Notes: a model not told the origin generated them from the letters alone. A DNA stretch of 64,000 bases from Vibrio sp. 10N.286.49.B1 (GCF_002873335.1 NZ_MCUW01000004.1:112536-176535), one strand, 5' to 3'; positions 33,834 through 43,099 are shown, numbered from the stretch's first letter. Made by a program: numbers and translations.

Positions 33834-34649
33834 TTATTTCGTTAGTAATGCTAGGGCTTCAAGCAATCCCGTATCGTTATTACTGCCTTGCGTCAGGTAA
33901 TTCGCTCGCGCTTTTAACTTTGGAGTCGCGTTACTCAACGCGACCCCTATGCCCGCCACATCAATCATAGAGACATCATTATCATTATCTCCTATCGCAA
34001 GTACTTCATCAGGGTGAATCCCCTTATGAACAAGGTATTGTGACAATAAGTTGCCTTTGCTGTTGCCAATCTTGTTAAAACCAATGCGATTGAACCAAGA
34101 ATGCTCATAGCAAAAGTTCTGTTGTAGATGAGGCAGAGAGATCAGCGCTTCAATATCACTTGAATCCCCTTCGGTCACAAAAGTCCAAACATGTTTCGAT
34201 TGTGTTAGCGCTGCATTTAAGTCATCAACACGCTCAATTTTGGGACGAATAGAAGTCGGCAATGTCTGCGCCCACAGCTCTAGCGTAGTGATGTAATTCG
34301 CAGGATGAGTGTGCTTTAAAATAATACGATCATCCACATAGGCGATGAGATCAAGCGTTTGGGTATGTTCAATGAAAAACGCTACCTCCTCCATCGCGAT
34401 AGGCCGCTTGTACTGATAATCCTTCGTTTCGGGATGGTATAGATATGAACCATTACAGCATATAATCGGCGTATCAAGCTCTAGTTGCTGGTAATACGGC
34501 AGCACGGTCGTATGATGACGACCTGTCGCGAGTACCACATGATAATGCTTACGCAAACCATACAAGCACGACTGCACTTCTGGGGTGATTACACCTTGAG
34601 TATTAAGTAGCGTGCCATCAATATCGATCGCGATCAGTTTATAACCCAT
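33834..34649 (-). CDS. Cof-type HAD-IIB phosphatase
   Basis: A 271-residue HAD hydrolase with 'LIAIDIDGTLLNTQG' (motif I, nucleophile Asp), 'VLATGRHHTTVLPYY' (motif II), K in 'NKIGNSKGNLL' (motif III) and 'VLAIGDNDNDVSMIDVAGIG' (motif IV). Such YidA-like enzymes dephosphorylate sugar phosphates. ATG 34649 follows GAGGTG. It is a clear paralogue of the HAD gene inside the ula operon (40610), sharing 'TGRHHT' and 'TPIICCNG'. It overlaps the small gene upstream by 11 bp. Confidence 0.9.
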   Translation of the reverse strand: MGYKLIAIDIDGTLLNTQGVITPEVQSCLYGLRKHYHVVLATGRHHTTVLPYYQQLELDTPIICCNGSYLYHPETKDYQYKRPIAMEEVAFFIEHTQTLDLIAYVDDRIILKHTHPANYITTLELWAQTLPTSIRPKIERVDDLNAALTQSKHVWTFVTEGDSSDIEALISLPHLQQNFCYEHSWFNRIGFNKIGNSKGNLLSQYLVHKGIHPDEVLAIGDNDNDVSMIDVAGIGVALSNATPKLKARANYLTQGSNNDTGLLEALALLTK

Positions 34650-34884
34650 GTTGCACCTCAACATGACGGGGGGAGAGACCAATATGCTCTACAGTATTCA
34701 TCAGAGCGTGGATGGTTTTAAATATTCGAGGCTTGAGTGTTTTCCCTGTTTCTAAAAAGCTATTAACACCCCATTTATTGCTGACCACCAGCAAATAGTA
34801 ATGGTCATTATGTTCAGATTTTATCGCAATGGCCCCATCAATATCACCGCGAGCAAAGTGTGCTTTAAATTCTCTTAGCAGCAT
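34639..34884 (-). CDS. Small conserved-looking protein, function unknown (ParC-like)
   Basis: An 81-residue protein ('FKAHFARGDIDGAIAIKSEH', 'NDHYYLLVVSNKWGVNSFLE', 'IFKTIHALMNTVEHIG'). The pattern of an N-terminal helix, beta hairpin and final helix resembles small plasmid-partition-associated ParC-family proteins, but I am not certain. GGAGGG is nine bases before ATG 34884, and its stop overlaps the HAD start, so the two are probably cotranslated. Confidence 0.65.
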   Translation of the reverse strand: MLLREFKAHFARGDIDGAIAIKSEHNDHYYLLVVSNKWGVNSFLETGKTLKPRIFKTIHALMNTVEHIGLSPRHVEVQHGL

Positions 34885-35068
34885 AAGGGCATACCCTCCA
34901 TGATAATTACATCGGTAATCAACATAGCCAAATCATAATAAATATGTGGCTACGAAATAAACGGATTAGTTAAATTTAATAACACCGTTAACTAACATAT
35001 TAATAAGAAGTTTATCGGCTCATTTTCAATGACTAAAGTTAGCCTTCACAAAATAAAACACGCAATAA

Positions 35069-35092
35069 AAAGGGACGATAAATCGTCCCTTT
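35069..35092 (-). terminator. Terminator of ulaG
   Basis: AAAGGGACGAT (35069-35079) pairs with ATCGTCCCTTT (35082-35092), 8 bp after the ulaG stop in the leftward direction, followed by TTTTATTG. Confidence 0.82.
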
Positions 35093-35100
35093 CTTACTTG

Positions 35101-36168
35101 TTATAGGAAGGCTCGGTATGGCAATTCTGGGTCATTCTTAAAGACGTCAGCAAACCCACGGAAATGTTGGTAATGCATACGACCTTTATCGGTTGGGTAA
35201 GTATAGCGACCGCCGACTTGCCAGAAGAACGGCGCAAAGCCATATTGAAGACGCTCTTTTTTCATGTTCCACAGCATTTCGATTTCACGTGGGTCATTTT
35301 GGAAGTTAGCCCAAATATCATGGTGGAACGGCACGACCACTTCACAATCAAGTGATTCTGCAGCACGTAAGATATCAGAAGACGTCATTTTGTCCGTCAC
35401 GCCACGTGGGTTCTCACCAAATGATAACAACGCGACATCAATCTTATGGTCATTACCGTGCTTAGCGTAGTAGTTTGAGTAGTGAGAGTCACCAGAGTGA
35501 TACACAGACCCACCCGTTGTTTCTACCAAGTAGTTAACGGCGCGATCATCCATGCCATCTAAGATGTCTTTATCCGTCGATGACGTGCCTTCTGGCAGTG
35601 TAACAAGCGCCGTACGGTCAAAGGCATCGAGCACTTTAATCGTCACATCTTTAATCGTAATCTCGTCACCCACTTTAGCAATAACACAACGATCTTCTGG
35701 CACGCCCCACTTCATCCAAAGATCGACACAAGCTTTAGGGCCAATGAATTTCACGTGGTCACCACAGTTTTGTAGAACCGCTGCAGCAACATTGATATCA
35801 ATGTGATCACCGTGGTCATGAGACGCCATCACCGCGTCAATTTCTTTAATCGCAAATGGGTCAAGTGGGAAAATCGCGGTACGCAGGTTAGGTTGTAATG
35901 CTTCAACACCGCCCATACGCATCATTTGGTGTTGGTTCTTCATTTTTTGAACCGCTTGTGTTTTCTTACCAGTACCACACCAGAAATCCATAGATAGGTT
36001 CGCACCGCCCTCAGATTTTAACCAAATACCAGTACAGCCAAGCCACCACATGGAAAATGTATTCGGTTGAACAACCGTTTGTTCAATTTCTTCATTTAAC
36101 CATGTGCCCCACTCTGGGAATGTATTTAGGATCCAAGACTCGCGAGTGATTTCATTTACATTGCTCAT
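35101..36168 (-). CDS. ulaG: L-ascorbate-6-phosphate lactonase
   Basis: A 355-residue metallo-beta-lactamase-fold hydrolase that opens L-ascorbate 6-phosphate to 3-keto-L-gulonate 6-phosphate. Metal ligands appear in '[16 protein letters not shown]' and '[13 protein letters not shown]', and '[14 protein letters not shown]' near the C terminus is typical of UlaG. Length equals E. coli UlaG (354). AAAAGGTATTATC precedes ATG 36168. It is transcribed away from the ula PTS operon, as in enteric bacteria, with ulaR between. Confidence 0.95.
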   Translation of the reverse strand: MSNVNEITRESWILNTFPEWGTWLNEEIEQTVVQPNTFSMWWLGCTGIWLKSEGGANLSMDFWCGTGKKTQAVQKMKNQHQMMRMGGVEALQPNLRTAIFPLDPFAIKEIDAVMASHDHGDHIDINVAAAVLQNCGDHVKFIGPKACVDLWMKWGVPEDRCVIAKVGDEITIKDVTIKVLDAFDRTALVTLPEGTSSTDKDILDGMDDRAVNYLVETTGGSVYHSGDSHYSNYYAKHGNDHKIDVALLSFGENPRGVTDKMTSSDILRAAESLDCEVVVPFHHDIWANFQNDPREIEMLWNMKKERLQYGFAPFFWQVGGRYTYPTDKGRMHYQHFRGFADVFKNDPELPYRAFL

Positions 36169-36291
36169 GATAATACCTTTTATTTCACAAATTTAAATTT
36201 ATTTAGGATGCAGGGAGCCAAGTGCCTTATTTTAAATTAAGGCACTAAAGCTGTTTTTATTATTTATTTATCGAGCATTGCGCTCTATATT

Positions 36292-37047
36292 TTATACCAG
36301 AATAACTTGCGTCCCTTGAGCTTCTATTAATTTCACCACATCAGGGTTCGCATCTTTTCCTGTAATAACGATATCAATATGCTTAGATTCACAAAATAGC
36401 ATGCCCGTACGCTGGCCTACTTTCGAGCTATCAACCACAACGACCAGTTTATCGATTTGCTCTAACATTTGTTGCTCTGCTACGGCCGTTAACATATCCG
36501 CTTTGTACAAACCGACCTCTGTAAGACCTTTTCCTGACGTAAACATCCAATTCCCAGCATAGCCACCTAAAGAATTAGGGGCCGGGTTCAAAAAGATGTT
36601 TTGCGCCTTATTATATTGACCACCAATAATGATCACATCGTCATGATCTTCATTGATTAGGTAACTCGCCAACGGAAAATAATTGGTCACAATCTGCACA
36701 TCACTCCCGCACAGCTGCTGTCCAAGCAAGAAGGCGGTAGAACCACAGTTGATCACTACGCTGTCGCCGGAATGACAAAGGTCGGCGGCGGCTTGCGCAA
36801 TCGCGGACTTTTCCTCATAAAACTCGGTGCTGTTGATATTCAGCGGTGACCACTTTCTCTTTTTATTCTCAACCCGCTCCGCGCCATTACGTACCTTTCT
36901 TAGCTTACCTAATTCATCTAACTTGGCGATATCACGCCTTGCGGTCGCAGGAGAAACGTTAAAACTATCAATAATATGCGCCACATTAATCGTCTGCTTA
37001 TCTTCTAGCAGCGACAAGATGTTGTTGTGCCTTTGTAATTCGTTCAT
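36292..37047 (-). CDS. ulaR: DeoR-family repressor of the ascorbate regulon
   Basis: A 251-residue DeoR repressor. The HTH 'IIDSFNVSPATARRDIAKLD' is followed by 'ELGKLRKVRNGAERV', and the sensor domain shows 'VVINCGSTAFLLGQQLCG' and 'WMFTSGKGLTEVGLYKADML', almost as in E. coli UlaR. L-ascorbate 6-phosphate is the inducer there. I used ATG 37047 after AGAGAGTG; a GTG three codons earlier is possible. It shares the 340-bp region 37048-37386 with ulaA. Confidence 0.93.
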   Translation of the reverse strand: MNELQRHNNILSLLEDKQTINVAHIIDSFNVSPATARRDIAKLDELGKLRKVRNGAERVENKKRKWSPLNINSTEFYEEKSAIAQAAADLCHSGDSVVINCGSTAFLLGQQLCGSDVQIVTNYFPLASYLINEDHDDVIIIGGQYNKAQNIFLNPAPNSLGGYAGNWMFTSGKGLTEVGLYKADMLTAVAEQQMLEQIDKLVVVVDSSKVGQRTGMLFCESKHIDIVITGKDANPDVVKLIEAQGTQVILV

Positions 37048-37098
37048 ATCGATCACTCTCTGGGTTGCCGTGACAACTTTGTGATTGCTTGTGATTTG

Positions 37099-37133
37099 TT
37101 ATGATTCTAATAATCACCGTTATGATTGTCAAA
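37099..37133. promoter_or_regulatory. Repeated TTATGATT motifs, putative UlaR sites near ulaR
   Basis: TTATGATTCTAATA (37099-37112) and TTATGATTGTCAAA (37120-37133) are 21 bp apart, in phase on the helix. A third copy, TTATGATTGTTAAA, lies at 37296-37309 near ulaA. DeoR-family repressors bind such repeats and loop between distant sites, as UlaR does in E. coli. Confidence 0.5.
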
Positions 37134-37251
37134 CCTATGCCTACATAAAATAAGAACTGAATCACACTATTTCATAAGTCATTGTTTTAATTGAAAATAT
37201 ACAAAATATCGTGATCAACTCCCCAATTGAGCGCATTCACAACGTCAATAA

Positions 37252-37265
37252 TTGATATAAATCAA
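37252..37265. promoter_or_regulatory. FNR box upstream of the ula PTS operon
   Basis: TTGATATAAATCAA is a perfect match to TTGAT-N4-ATCAA, 122 bp before the ulaA start. It implies anaerobic control of ascorbate uptake. Confidence 0.65.
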
Positions 37266-37295
37266 AATAGTCACAAATGAGCATTGAATGATTAC

Positions 37296-37309
37296 TTATG
37301 ATTGTTAAA
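37296..37309. promoter_or_regulatory. Third TTATGATT motif, putative UlaR site near ulaA
   Basis: TTATGATTGTTAAA matches the copy at 37120-37133 in 13 of 14 bases. It is 78 bp before the ulaA start. Confidence 0.5.
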
Positions 37310-37386
37310 GTTTATCCCGTGAGCAAAACAAGATAGCAATACATCCTACAAATCATTAAAACTACAAATTATATAAGGGTAAAGAT

Positions 37387-39177
37387 ATGGAGTTCTTATA
37401 CGACATCTTCTATATTTTTTACAGTCAAGTAATGACCAAGGCACCACTGCTACTCGGTCTCGTTACTTGTCTTGGGTACATTCTTTTAAAACGAGACGCA
37501 ACAACCATTATTTCTGGCTCAATCAAAACCATCGTTGGTTTCATGATTGTGCAAGTCGGCGCGGGTACACTGGTCGCTGGCTTCAAACCTGTTATTGAAA
37601 AAATGAGCGAAATCCATGGACTAACGGGCTCAGTTATTGACCCGTATACCTCCATGATGGCAACGATGGAGACCATGGGTGACAACTATTCATGGGTAGG
37701 CTATGCCGTTCTTCTCGCGCTTGGACTGAATATTCTACTGGTGGCCTTCCGCCGCTATACGGGCATTCGCACCATCATGCTGACGGGACACATTATGTTC
37801 CAGCAAGCAGGTCTGATTGCAGTGTTCTACTTTGTGCTTGGCGCAAGCATGTGGGAAACGATCATTTACTCAGCAATCCTAATGGCATTGTACTGGGGTA
37901 TCTCGTCCAACATCATGTTTAAGCCGACCCAAGAAGTCACGGGCGGTGCCGGTTTCTCTATTGGTCACCAGCAACAGTTCGCTTCTTGGATTGCCACCAA
38001 AGTCGCACCGAAACTCGGTGATAAAAACGACAGCGTTGACCATGTAAAACTGCCTAAATGGCTACACATTTTCCACGATAGCATCGCAGCAACAACGTTA
38101 GTTATGACGGGTTTCTTCGGTATTATTCTGCTTTCTTTTGGCCTTGATAATCTTCAAGACATGGCAGGAAAAACTCACTGGTTTATCTATATCTTTGAAA
38201 CTGGCTTGAAATTCGCGGTTGCGATTCAAGTTATCGTCACCGGCGTGCGTATGTTCGTTGCCGAGCTGTCCGAAGCATTCAACGGTATTTCACAACGCCT
38301 GATCCCTAATGCAGTACTCGCCATTGACTGTGCAGCAATTTATGCCTACTCACCAAACGCAATGGTATTTGGTTTCATGTGGGGCGCAGTTGGTCAGTTT
38401 ACCGCTGTACTAGCCATGTTAGCGTTTGACGCGCCAATCATGATCATCCCAGGCTTTATCCCAATGTTCTTCTCAAACGCGACCATTGGTGTCTTTGCTA
38501 ACCACTTTGGTGGCTGGAAAGCCGTCATGAAGATTTGTTTCGTCATGGGGATTATCGAAGTCGTCGGTTCAGCATGGGCAATTCACATCTTCGCTCAATC
38601 TGGCACTGAGTTTAACGGCTGGATGGGCATGGCTGACTGGGCATTAATCTTCCCACCTATCATGCAAGGTATCTCTAGCTCTAGCTTGTTCTTCTTCGTT
38701 ATCGTGGCACTGTCTGGCGTATACATGTATTTCGCTTCTAAAACACTACGTGCTGAAGAAGATGCGATGGAAACCGTCACAGCGGTTACACCTGAAGGCA
38801 TCGAAATTGAGGTCGCTGCACCGGCTCAATCTACCGCTACCGCCGACGCTCCACAAGCCAGCGGTAATGCGACACAAAAACCCGTTCGTGTCCTCGTGTG
38901 CTGCGGCTCTGGTCAAGGCTCATCAATGATGTGTTCGAAAAAGATTAAAGAGTACCTAGATAAAAGAGGCATCCCGAGCTCGACCTTCAACAGCGCGATC
39001 ACCGATTACAAATCACACCTAGGCTCGTTTGACATCATCGTGACCTCTGTTGCTTTGGCAGAAAAGATTACCGGTCTACCAGAAGGCAAACAGCAGCTAG
39101 CCGTGAAGAATATGATCATGGTGAAAACCTTTGGTGACGAGCTGGTTTCAATTATTGAAAACAACTTCCACAAATAA
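37387..39177 (+). CDS. ulaA: L-ascorbate PTS permease, IIC and IIB fused (UlaA-UlaB)
   Basis: A 596-residue protein. Residues 1-455 are the UlaA-type IIC channel with about eleven helices ('[20 protein letters not shown]', '[19 protein letters not shown]'). A linker rich in Ala/Thr/Pro follows, and residues 495-596 are a IIB domain, '[20 protein letters not shown]', whose first Cys after VLVC is the phosphorylated residue. In E. coli these are two genes; here they are one. The enzyme imports ascorbate as the 6-phosphate. ATAAGGGTAAAGAT precedes ATG 37387. Confidence 0.93.
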   Translation: MEFLYDIFYIFYSQVMTKAPLLLGLVTCLGYILLKRDATTIISGSIKTIVGFMIVQVGAGTLVAGFKPVIEKMSEIHGLTGSVIDPYTSMMATMETMGDNYSWVGYAVLLALGLNILLVAFRRYTGIRTIMLTGHIMFQQAGLIAVFYFVLGASMWETIIYSAILMALYWGISSNIMFKPTQEVTGGAGFSIGHQQQFASWIATKVAPKLGDKNDSVDHVKLPKWLHIFHDSIAATTLVMTGFFGIILLSFGLDNLQDMAGKTHWFIYIFETGLKFAVAIQVIVTGVRMFVAELSEAFNGISQRLIPNAVLAIDCAAIYAYSPNAMVFGFMWGAVGQFTAVLAMLAFDAPIMIIPGFIPMFFSNATIGVFANHFGGWKAVMKICFVMGIIEVVGSAWAIHIFAQSGTEFNGWMGMADWALIFPPIMQGISSSSLFFFVIVALSGVYMYFASKTLRAEEDAMETVTAVTPEGIEIEVAAPAQSTATADAPQASGNATQKPVRVLVCCGSGQGSSMMCSKKIKEYLDKRGIPSSTFNSAITDYKSHLGSFDIIVTSVALAEKITGLPEGKQQLAVKNMIMVKTFGDELVSIIENNFHK

Positions 39178-39239
39178 ATGACAATACGAAACGCTACAAA
39201 ATAACGATTAACGATCATGTTCTAACCATAATAAAAAAA

Positions 39240-39264
39240 GACTCGGAGACACCGTCTCCGAGTC
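39240..39264 (+). terminator. Intercistronic hairpin between the ulaA and ulaC genes
   Basis: GACTCGGAGAC (39240-39250) pairs perfectly with GTCTCCGAGTC (39254-39264) around three bases. No T tail follows in the rightward direction, so it is more likely an mRNA-stabilising or partial-stop element that sets UlaAB higher than the downstream enzymes. Confidence 0.6.
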
Positions 39265-39294
39265 AATAAATACTCTGTCTAAGTGAGGTAAGCA

Positions 39295-39756
39295 ATGAAC
39301 TTAAAAGAATCTTTACTTCAAAATAATTCCATCATCTTGAATGCAAAAGCCAACGATTGGGAAGCCGCTATCAAGCTAGGGACCGATGCCCTCGTTAAAG
39401 CCGGTATCGCAGAAGCACGTTACTACGACGCCATCATCACGGCGATACAAACCGAAGGCCCATACATCTGTATTCACGATGCATTCGCACTGCCACACTG
39501 TCGCCCTGAAGACGGCGTCATTAAAACAGGATTCGCACTCACAGTACTGGAAACCCCCATTACGTTTGATGGTGTTGACGATCCCGTTGACGTATTGATT
39601 ACCTTAGCAGGCAAAGACTCCGACGAGCATATTGAAGGCACCATGCAAGTCGCGAACCTTATCGAATTCGACGAAGATTTTTCTAAACTTCGCGCCTGTA
39701 AAACGGCCAATGATGTGGCTCAGTTGATTGATGCGGCGCTCGCAGCCGCAGATTAA
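39295..39756 (+). CDS. ulaC: L-ascorbate PTS component IIA
   Basis: A 153-residue mannitol/fructose-type IIA domain. The phosphorylated His is in 'IHDAFALPHCRPEDGVIKTG' (H of PHCRPE), and 'LITLAGKDSDEHIEGTMQVA' is the conserved second block. It takes phosphate from HPr and passes it to the IIB domain of the fused permease. GAGGTAAGCA precedes ATG 39295. Confidence 0.93.
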   Translation: MNLKESLLQNNSIILNAKANDWEAAIKLGTDALVKAGIAEARYYDAIITAIQTEGPYICIHDAFALPHCRPEDGVIKTGFALTVLETPITFDGVDDPVDVLITLAGKDSDEHIEGTMQVANLIEFDEDFSKLRACKTANDVAQLIDAALAAAD

Positions 39757-39765
39757 GGAGACGTT

Positions 39766-40464
39766 ATGTCACACTATCAAGCATTAAAGCAACGAGTGTT
39801 GGACGCTAACCTACAGCTTCCAAAATACGGTTTAGTCACCTTCACATGGGGAAATGTGTCAGAGATTGACCGAGAACTCGGTGTTATTGCGATTAAACCA
39901 TCTGGCGTGGAATACGATGACATGTCAGTAGAAGACATCGTCGTTATTGACCTAGAAGGCAACACATTAGAAGGGTCATTAAACCCGTCGAGTGATACCG
40001 CCACTCATATTGAGCTATACCATGCCTTTCCTCAAATTGGCGGTGTGGTGCACACGCACTCAAGAAGCGCGACCATTTGGGCGCAAGCTGGGATTGATAT
40101 TCCGGCACTCGGCACAACTCACGCCGATTACTTTTATGGCGATATTCCTTGTACACGCAATCTATCTAGCCAAGAGATTGCTGGTGAATACGAGAAAAAC
40201 ACCGGCCTTGTCATCATTGAAGAGTTTCAAAATCGCCGTATTAAAGCAATGTCGATTCCAAGTGTTATCGTCGCTGGGCATGCCCCGTTTTCGTGGGGAG
40301 CAAACGCCACTGACGCAGTACACAATGCGGTTGTACTAGAAGAAGTCGCGGCGATGGCGCTGGCCACTCGTTCACTGAACAGTGGCATCAAGATTCAGCC
40401 AGAGCTGTCCGACAAGCATTATCTCCGAAAGCACGGTGAAAACGCGTATTACGGCCAAGGATAA
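39766..40464 (+). CDS. ulaF: L-ribulose-5-phosphate 4-epimerase
   Basis: A 232-residue class II aldolase-fold epimerase giving D-xylulose 5-phosphate. Zinc ligands are the two His of '[14 protein letters not shown]' and the His of '[12 protein letters not shown]'; '[20 protein letters not shown]' and '[19 protein letters not shown]' are typical of UlaF/AraD. Start after AAGGAGACGTT, 9 bp after ulaC. The order ulaC-ulaF-(HAD)-ulaD-ulaE differs from E. coli. Confidence 0.94.
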   Translation: MSHYQALKQRVLDANLQLPKYGLVTFTWGNVSEIDRELGVIAIKPSGVEYDDMSVEDIVVIDLEGNTLEGSLNPSSDTATHIELYHAFPQIGGVVHTHSRSATIWAQAGIDIPALGTTHADYFYGDIPCTRNLSSQEIAGEYEKNTGLVIIEEFQNRRIKAMSIPSVIVAGHAPFSWGANATDAVHNAVVLEEVAAMALATRSLNSGIKIQPELSDKHYLRKHGENAYYGQG

Positions 40465-40484
40465 GCAAACCGAAACACGCTCGA

Positions 40485-40609
40485 ATGCATCTAACAAGCC
40501 ATATGCATCTAACAAACCATATGCATCTAACAAACCAAATTACTAGCTGAATCGATGTCTCTAAGAGACGTTAATACATCTAGAAGGCGTTATGAATCTA
40601 GGAGACGTT
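40485..40609. repeat. Decayed 18-bp tandem array carrying Shine-Dalgarno/ATG modules
   Basis: Three near-identical units ATGCATCTAACAARCCAT stand at 40485-40502, 40503-40520 and 40521-40538. After a divergent stretch come ATGTCTCTAAGAGACGTT (40555-40572), AATACATCTAGAAGGCGTT (40573-40591) and ATGAATCTAGGAGACGTT (40592-40609). The next unit, ATGAATCTAAGGGAACC, is the start of the HAD gene. All align as ATG-x-ATCTA-xx-A-x-AC, so the array seems to have grown from the gene's own ribosome site and start codon. Confidence 0.75.
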
Positions 40610-41449
40610 ATGAATCTAAGGGAACCTGAATATAAAGTCCTTGCTCTCGACTTAGACGGCACAGTATTGACGGATGACCACACGATTCACCCAGCGGTTA
40701 AACTTGCGATTCACGAGGCGCAAAAGGTCTGTCATGTCGTCATCGTGACGGGTCGCCACCATACTGCAGCAAAGCCTTATTATGATGAACTCGGTTTAAC
40801 CACCCCCATCATTTGCTGCAACGGAACCTACGTGTATGACTACCGCACCGATCAGGTCCTTGAACACAATGCAATAAGCAAAGACGACGCGTTGCAATTC
40901 ATTGAGCTGGCCACTGAGTTTCAAATGGCGCTGGTCATGTACGTCACTAATGAAATGACGTACAGCAAGAAAAGCCCCATTCATTATATGCAAGCACTGG
41001 AGGCCTGGGCGAAGCAATACCCCAAAGACAAGCAACCTCAGATCCGCCAAATTGACTCGTTCAATGCGCTTGTTGAGAAAACGGATTATGTCTGGAAGTT
41101 TGTTGTCGAGGGAGAGCCAAGCTCAGTGCAGCGCCTCTCCGACCAACCCTGGATACAGCAGCGCTTTAATGGTGAGCGCTCTTGGTCAAATAGAATTGAT
41201 TTCGCTGCCAAGGGCAATAATAAGGGCGCACGCCTTGCAGACTATGTGCAACAACTGGGTTACGACGCCACACAAGTAATGGCTGTCGGTGATAACCACA
41301 ATGATATTTCAATGCTTGAATATGCAGGCCTTGGGGTTGCGATGGAAAATGCCGACGATACGGTCAAATCTAACGCCCAAGTAACCTGCCCTACTGATAA
41401 CAACAATGACGGGCTCGCCCGTCTCATTCGTGAAAAAATTAAAGGATAA
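40610..41449 (+). CDS. Cof-type HAD-IIB phosphatase inside the ula operon
   Basis: A 279-residue HAD enzyme: 'VLALDLDGTVLTDDH' (motif I), 'VIVTGRHHTAAKPYY', 'FAAKGNNKGARL' and 'VMAVGDNHNDISMLEYAGLG' (motifs II-IV). It may dephosphorylate accumulated sugar phosphates of the pathway. ATG 40610 follows TAGGAGACGTT. A second in-frame ATG six codons earlier (40592) has AGAAGGCGTT; both arise from the tandem array and either could be used. Paralogue at 33834. Six bases separate it from ulaD. Confidence 0.9.
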   Translation: MNLREPEYKVLALDLDGTVLTDDHTIHPAVKLAIHEAQKVCHVVIVTGRHHTAAKPYYDELGLTTPIICCNGTYVYDYRTDQVLEHNAISKDDALQFIELATEFQMALVMYVTNEMTYSKKSPIHYMQALEAWAKQYPKDKQPQIRQIDSFNALVEKTDYVWKFVVEGEPSSVQRLSDQPWIQQRFNGERSWSNRIDFAAKGNNKGARLADYVQQLGYDATQVMAVGDNHNDISMLEYAGLGVAMENADDTVKSNAQVTCPTDNNNDGLARLIREKIKG

Positions 41450-41454
41450 GTAAG

Positions 41455-42102
41455 ATGACTAAACCAATGATCCAGATCGCCCTAGACCAAACAGACCTTA
41501 AATCGGCTATCGCTGTTGCGAAAAACGTCGAAAGCTTTGTTGACGTCATCGAAGTCGGTACCATTCTCGCATTTGCTGAAGGCATGAATTCGGTCAAAAC
41601 ACTGCGAGCTAACCACCCAGACCATATCTTAGTCTGTGACATGAAAACCACGGATGGCGGCGCGATTCTCGCTAAAATGGCCTTCGAAGCTGGTGCTGAC
41701 TGGATTACTGTCTCTGCAGCCGCGCACATCGCCACGATTGGCGCCTGTAAGAAGGTAGCAGATGAGCTGGACGGCGAAATTCAGATTGAAATCTATGGTA
41801 ATTGGACCATGCAAGACGCACAAGCTTGGGTTGACCTAGGTATTAGTCAGGCCATCTATCACCGTTCTCGTGATGCAGAGTTAGCAGGCGTGGGTTGGAC
41901 AGAAGAAGACCTAGTGAAAATGCGTCAGCTCTCTGAGCTTGGTATCGAGCTGTCAATTACCGGCGGTATAGTGCCAGAAGACCTGTACCTGTTTGAAGGC
42001 ATTAAAGCCAAGACTTTTATCGCAGGCCGTGCACTGGCTGGCGACAAGGGCAAAGAAACGGCTGAGGCGCTACGCACGCAAATCGATCGTTTCTGGAACT
42101 AG
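41455..42102 (+). CDS. ulaD: 3-keto-L-gulonate-6-phosphate decarboxylase
   Basis: A 215-residue orotidine decarboxylase-fold TIM barrel. 'IQIALDQTDLKSAI', 'VDVIEVGTILAFAEGMNSV', the magnesium/lysine motif 'LVCDMKTTDGGAILAKMAFE' and 'LSITGGIVPEDLYLF' with the phosphate loop are all as in UlaD/SgbH. It gives L-xylulose 5-phosphate and CO2. Start lies after AAAGGATAAGT. Confidence 0.95.
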   Translation: MTKPMIQIALDQTDLKSAIAVAKNVESFVDVIEVGTILAFAEGMNSVKTLRANHPDHILVCDMKTTDGGAILAKMAFEAGADWITVSAAAHIATIGACKKVADELDGEIQIEIYGNWTMQDAQAWVDLGISQAIYHRSRDAELAGVGWTEEDLVKMRQLSELGIELSITGGIVPEDLYLFEGIKAKTFIAGRALAGDKGKETAEALRTQIDRFWN

Positions 42103-42113
42103 GAGAAGACTGC

Positions 42114-42995
42114 ATGTTTGAGATGTTGCAACGTCACCGTGTGGGGTTATATGAAAAGGCACTGCCCGATCATTTCTCATGGGAACAGAAACTCCAAGAA
42201 ACCAAAAGCCTAGGCTTTGATTTTCTAGAAATCTCTGTGGACGAGTCCGATGAAAGACGCAGCCGATTGGATTGGGATGATAAGACCATCTATGAGTTAA
42301 GGCGGTTGTGTGAAGACAACGCTCTGCCGTTGCAATCCATGTGCTTAAGCGCGCATCGCAAGTTTCCATTTGGTTCCGCCGACGCGGCCATTCGCCAAGA
42401 AGCGGCGGTTCACATGGAAAAAGCCATCACGCTGGCCTACAAACTGGGCATCCGGACGATTCAGCTAGCGGGTTACGATGTTTACTATGAACCGGCTAAC
42501 CAAGAGACGCACCAACGCTTTATTGCTGGAATGAAGCTGGCTTCGAAGATGGCGGAACGGGCTGGGGTGATGTTAGCCGTAGAGATTATGGATACCGACT
42601 ACCTCAACTCACTCAGTAAGTTTGAAATATTGAATAGAGAGGTCAATTCTCCGTATTTTACCGCTTACCCTGATGTGGGGAACATTTCAGGATGGGATTA
42701 TGACATTTGCACTGAGCTTGCCTTGAGCGTACCGCATATTGTACAGATCCACCTAAAAGACACCTACAAGGTCACCCCGACTTATCAAGGCCAATTTCGA
42801 GATCTCGTTATTGGTGAGGGTGAAGTCGATTTCAATGCCATTTTTGATACGCTAAACGCGACACAATGCGTGGTCCCGCTGGTCATAGAGATGTGGGCTA
42901 AAGATGACCAATGGCGCACTAATATTCAACGAGCACAGGTTCGCCTTAATGAAGCCTGCAGCCATGCTCAATTGCCGTCATTATTTAACCAATAA
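42114..42995 (+). CDS. ulaE: L-xylulose-5-phosphate 3-epimerase
   Basis: A 293-residue TIM-barrel epimerase ('VGLYEKALPDHFSWEQKLQE', typical UlaE/SgbU opening). Metal residues are visible as E in 'LAVEIMDTDY', D in 'AYPDVGNIS', H in 'VQIHLKDT' and E in 'PLVIEMWA'. It produces L-ribulose 5-phosphate for UlaF. Last gene of the operon; terminator at 43070. Confidence 0.95.
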   Translation: MFEMLQRHRVGLYEKALPDHFSWEQKLQETKSLGFDFLEISVDESDERRSRLDWDDKTIYELRRLCEDNALPLQSMCLSAHRKFPFGSADAAIRQEAAVHMEKAITLAYKLGIRTIQLAGYDVYYEPANQETHQRFIAGMKLASKMAERAGVMLAVEIMDTDYLNSLSKFEILNREVNSPYFTAYPDVGNISGWDYDICTELALSVPHIVQIHLKDTYKVTPTYQGQFRDLVIGEGEVDFNAIFDTLNATQCVVPLVIEMWAKDDQWRTNIQRAQVRLNEACSHAQLPSLFNQ

Positions 42996-43069
42996 CGGTT
43001 CGAACGCGCGTTTAACACCAAGTGTTATTGGCATTATTTTCATTTAATGCAGTAACACTACTCCCCTTC

Positions 43070-43099
43070 AAAGCAGCACTTTTATCGGTGCTGCTTTTT
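43070..43099 (+). terminator. Terminator of the ula operon
   Basis: AAAGCAGCAC (43070-43079) pairs with GTGCTGCTTT (43088-43097), then TTG. The T run overlaps a TTG that would otherwise be read as the start of the next gene. Confidence 0.88.

Noticed and set aside
34639..34884. Plasmid origin or partition locus suggested by the ParC-like small protein
   Set aside because: No ParA, ParB or replication gene, no iterons, and it is coupled to a HAD phosphatase gene.
40485..40609. CRISPR-like array
   Set aside because: Units of 18-19 bp are directly adjacent without spacers and relate to the downstream start region; no cas genes are present.
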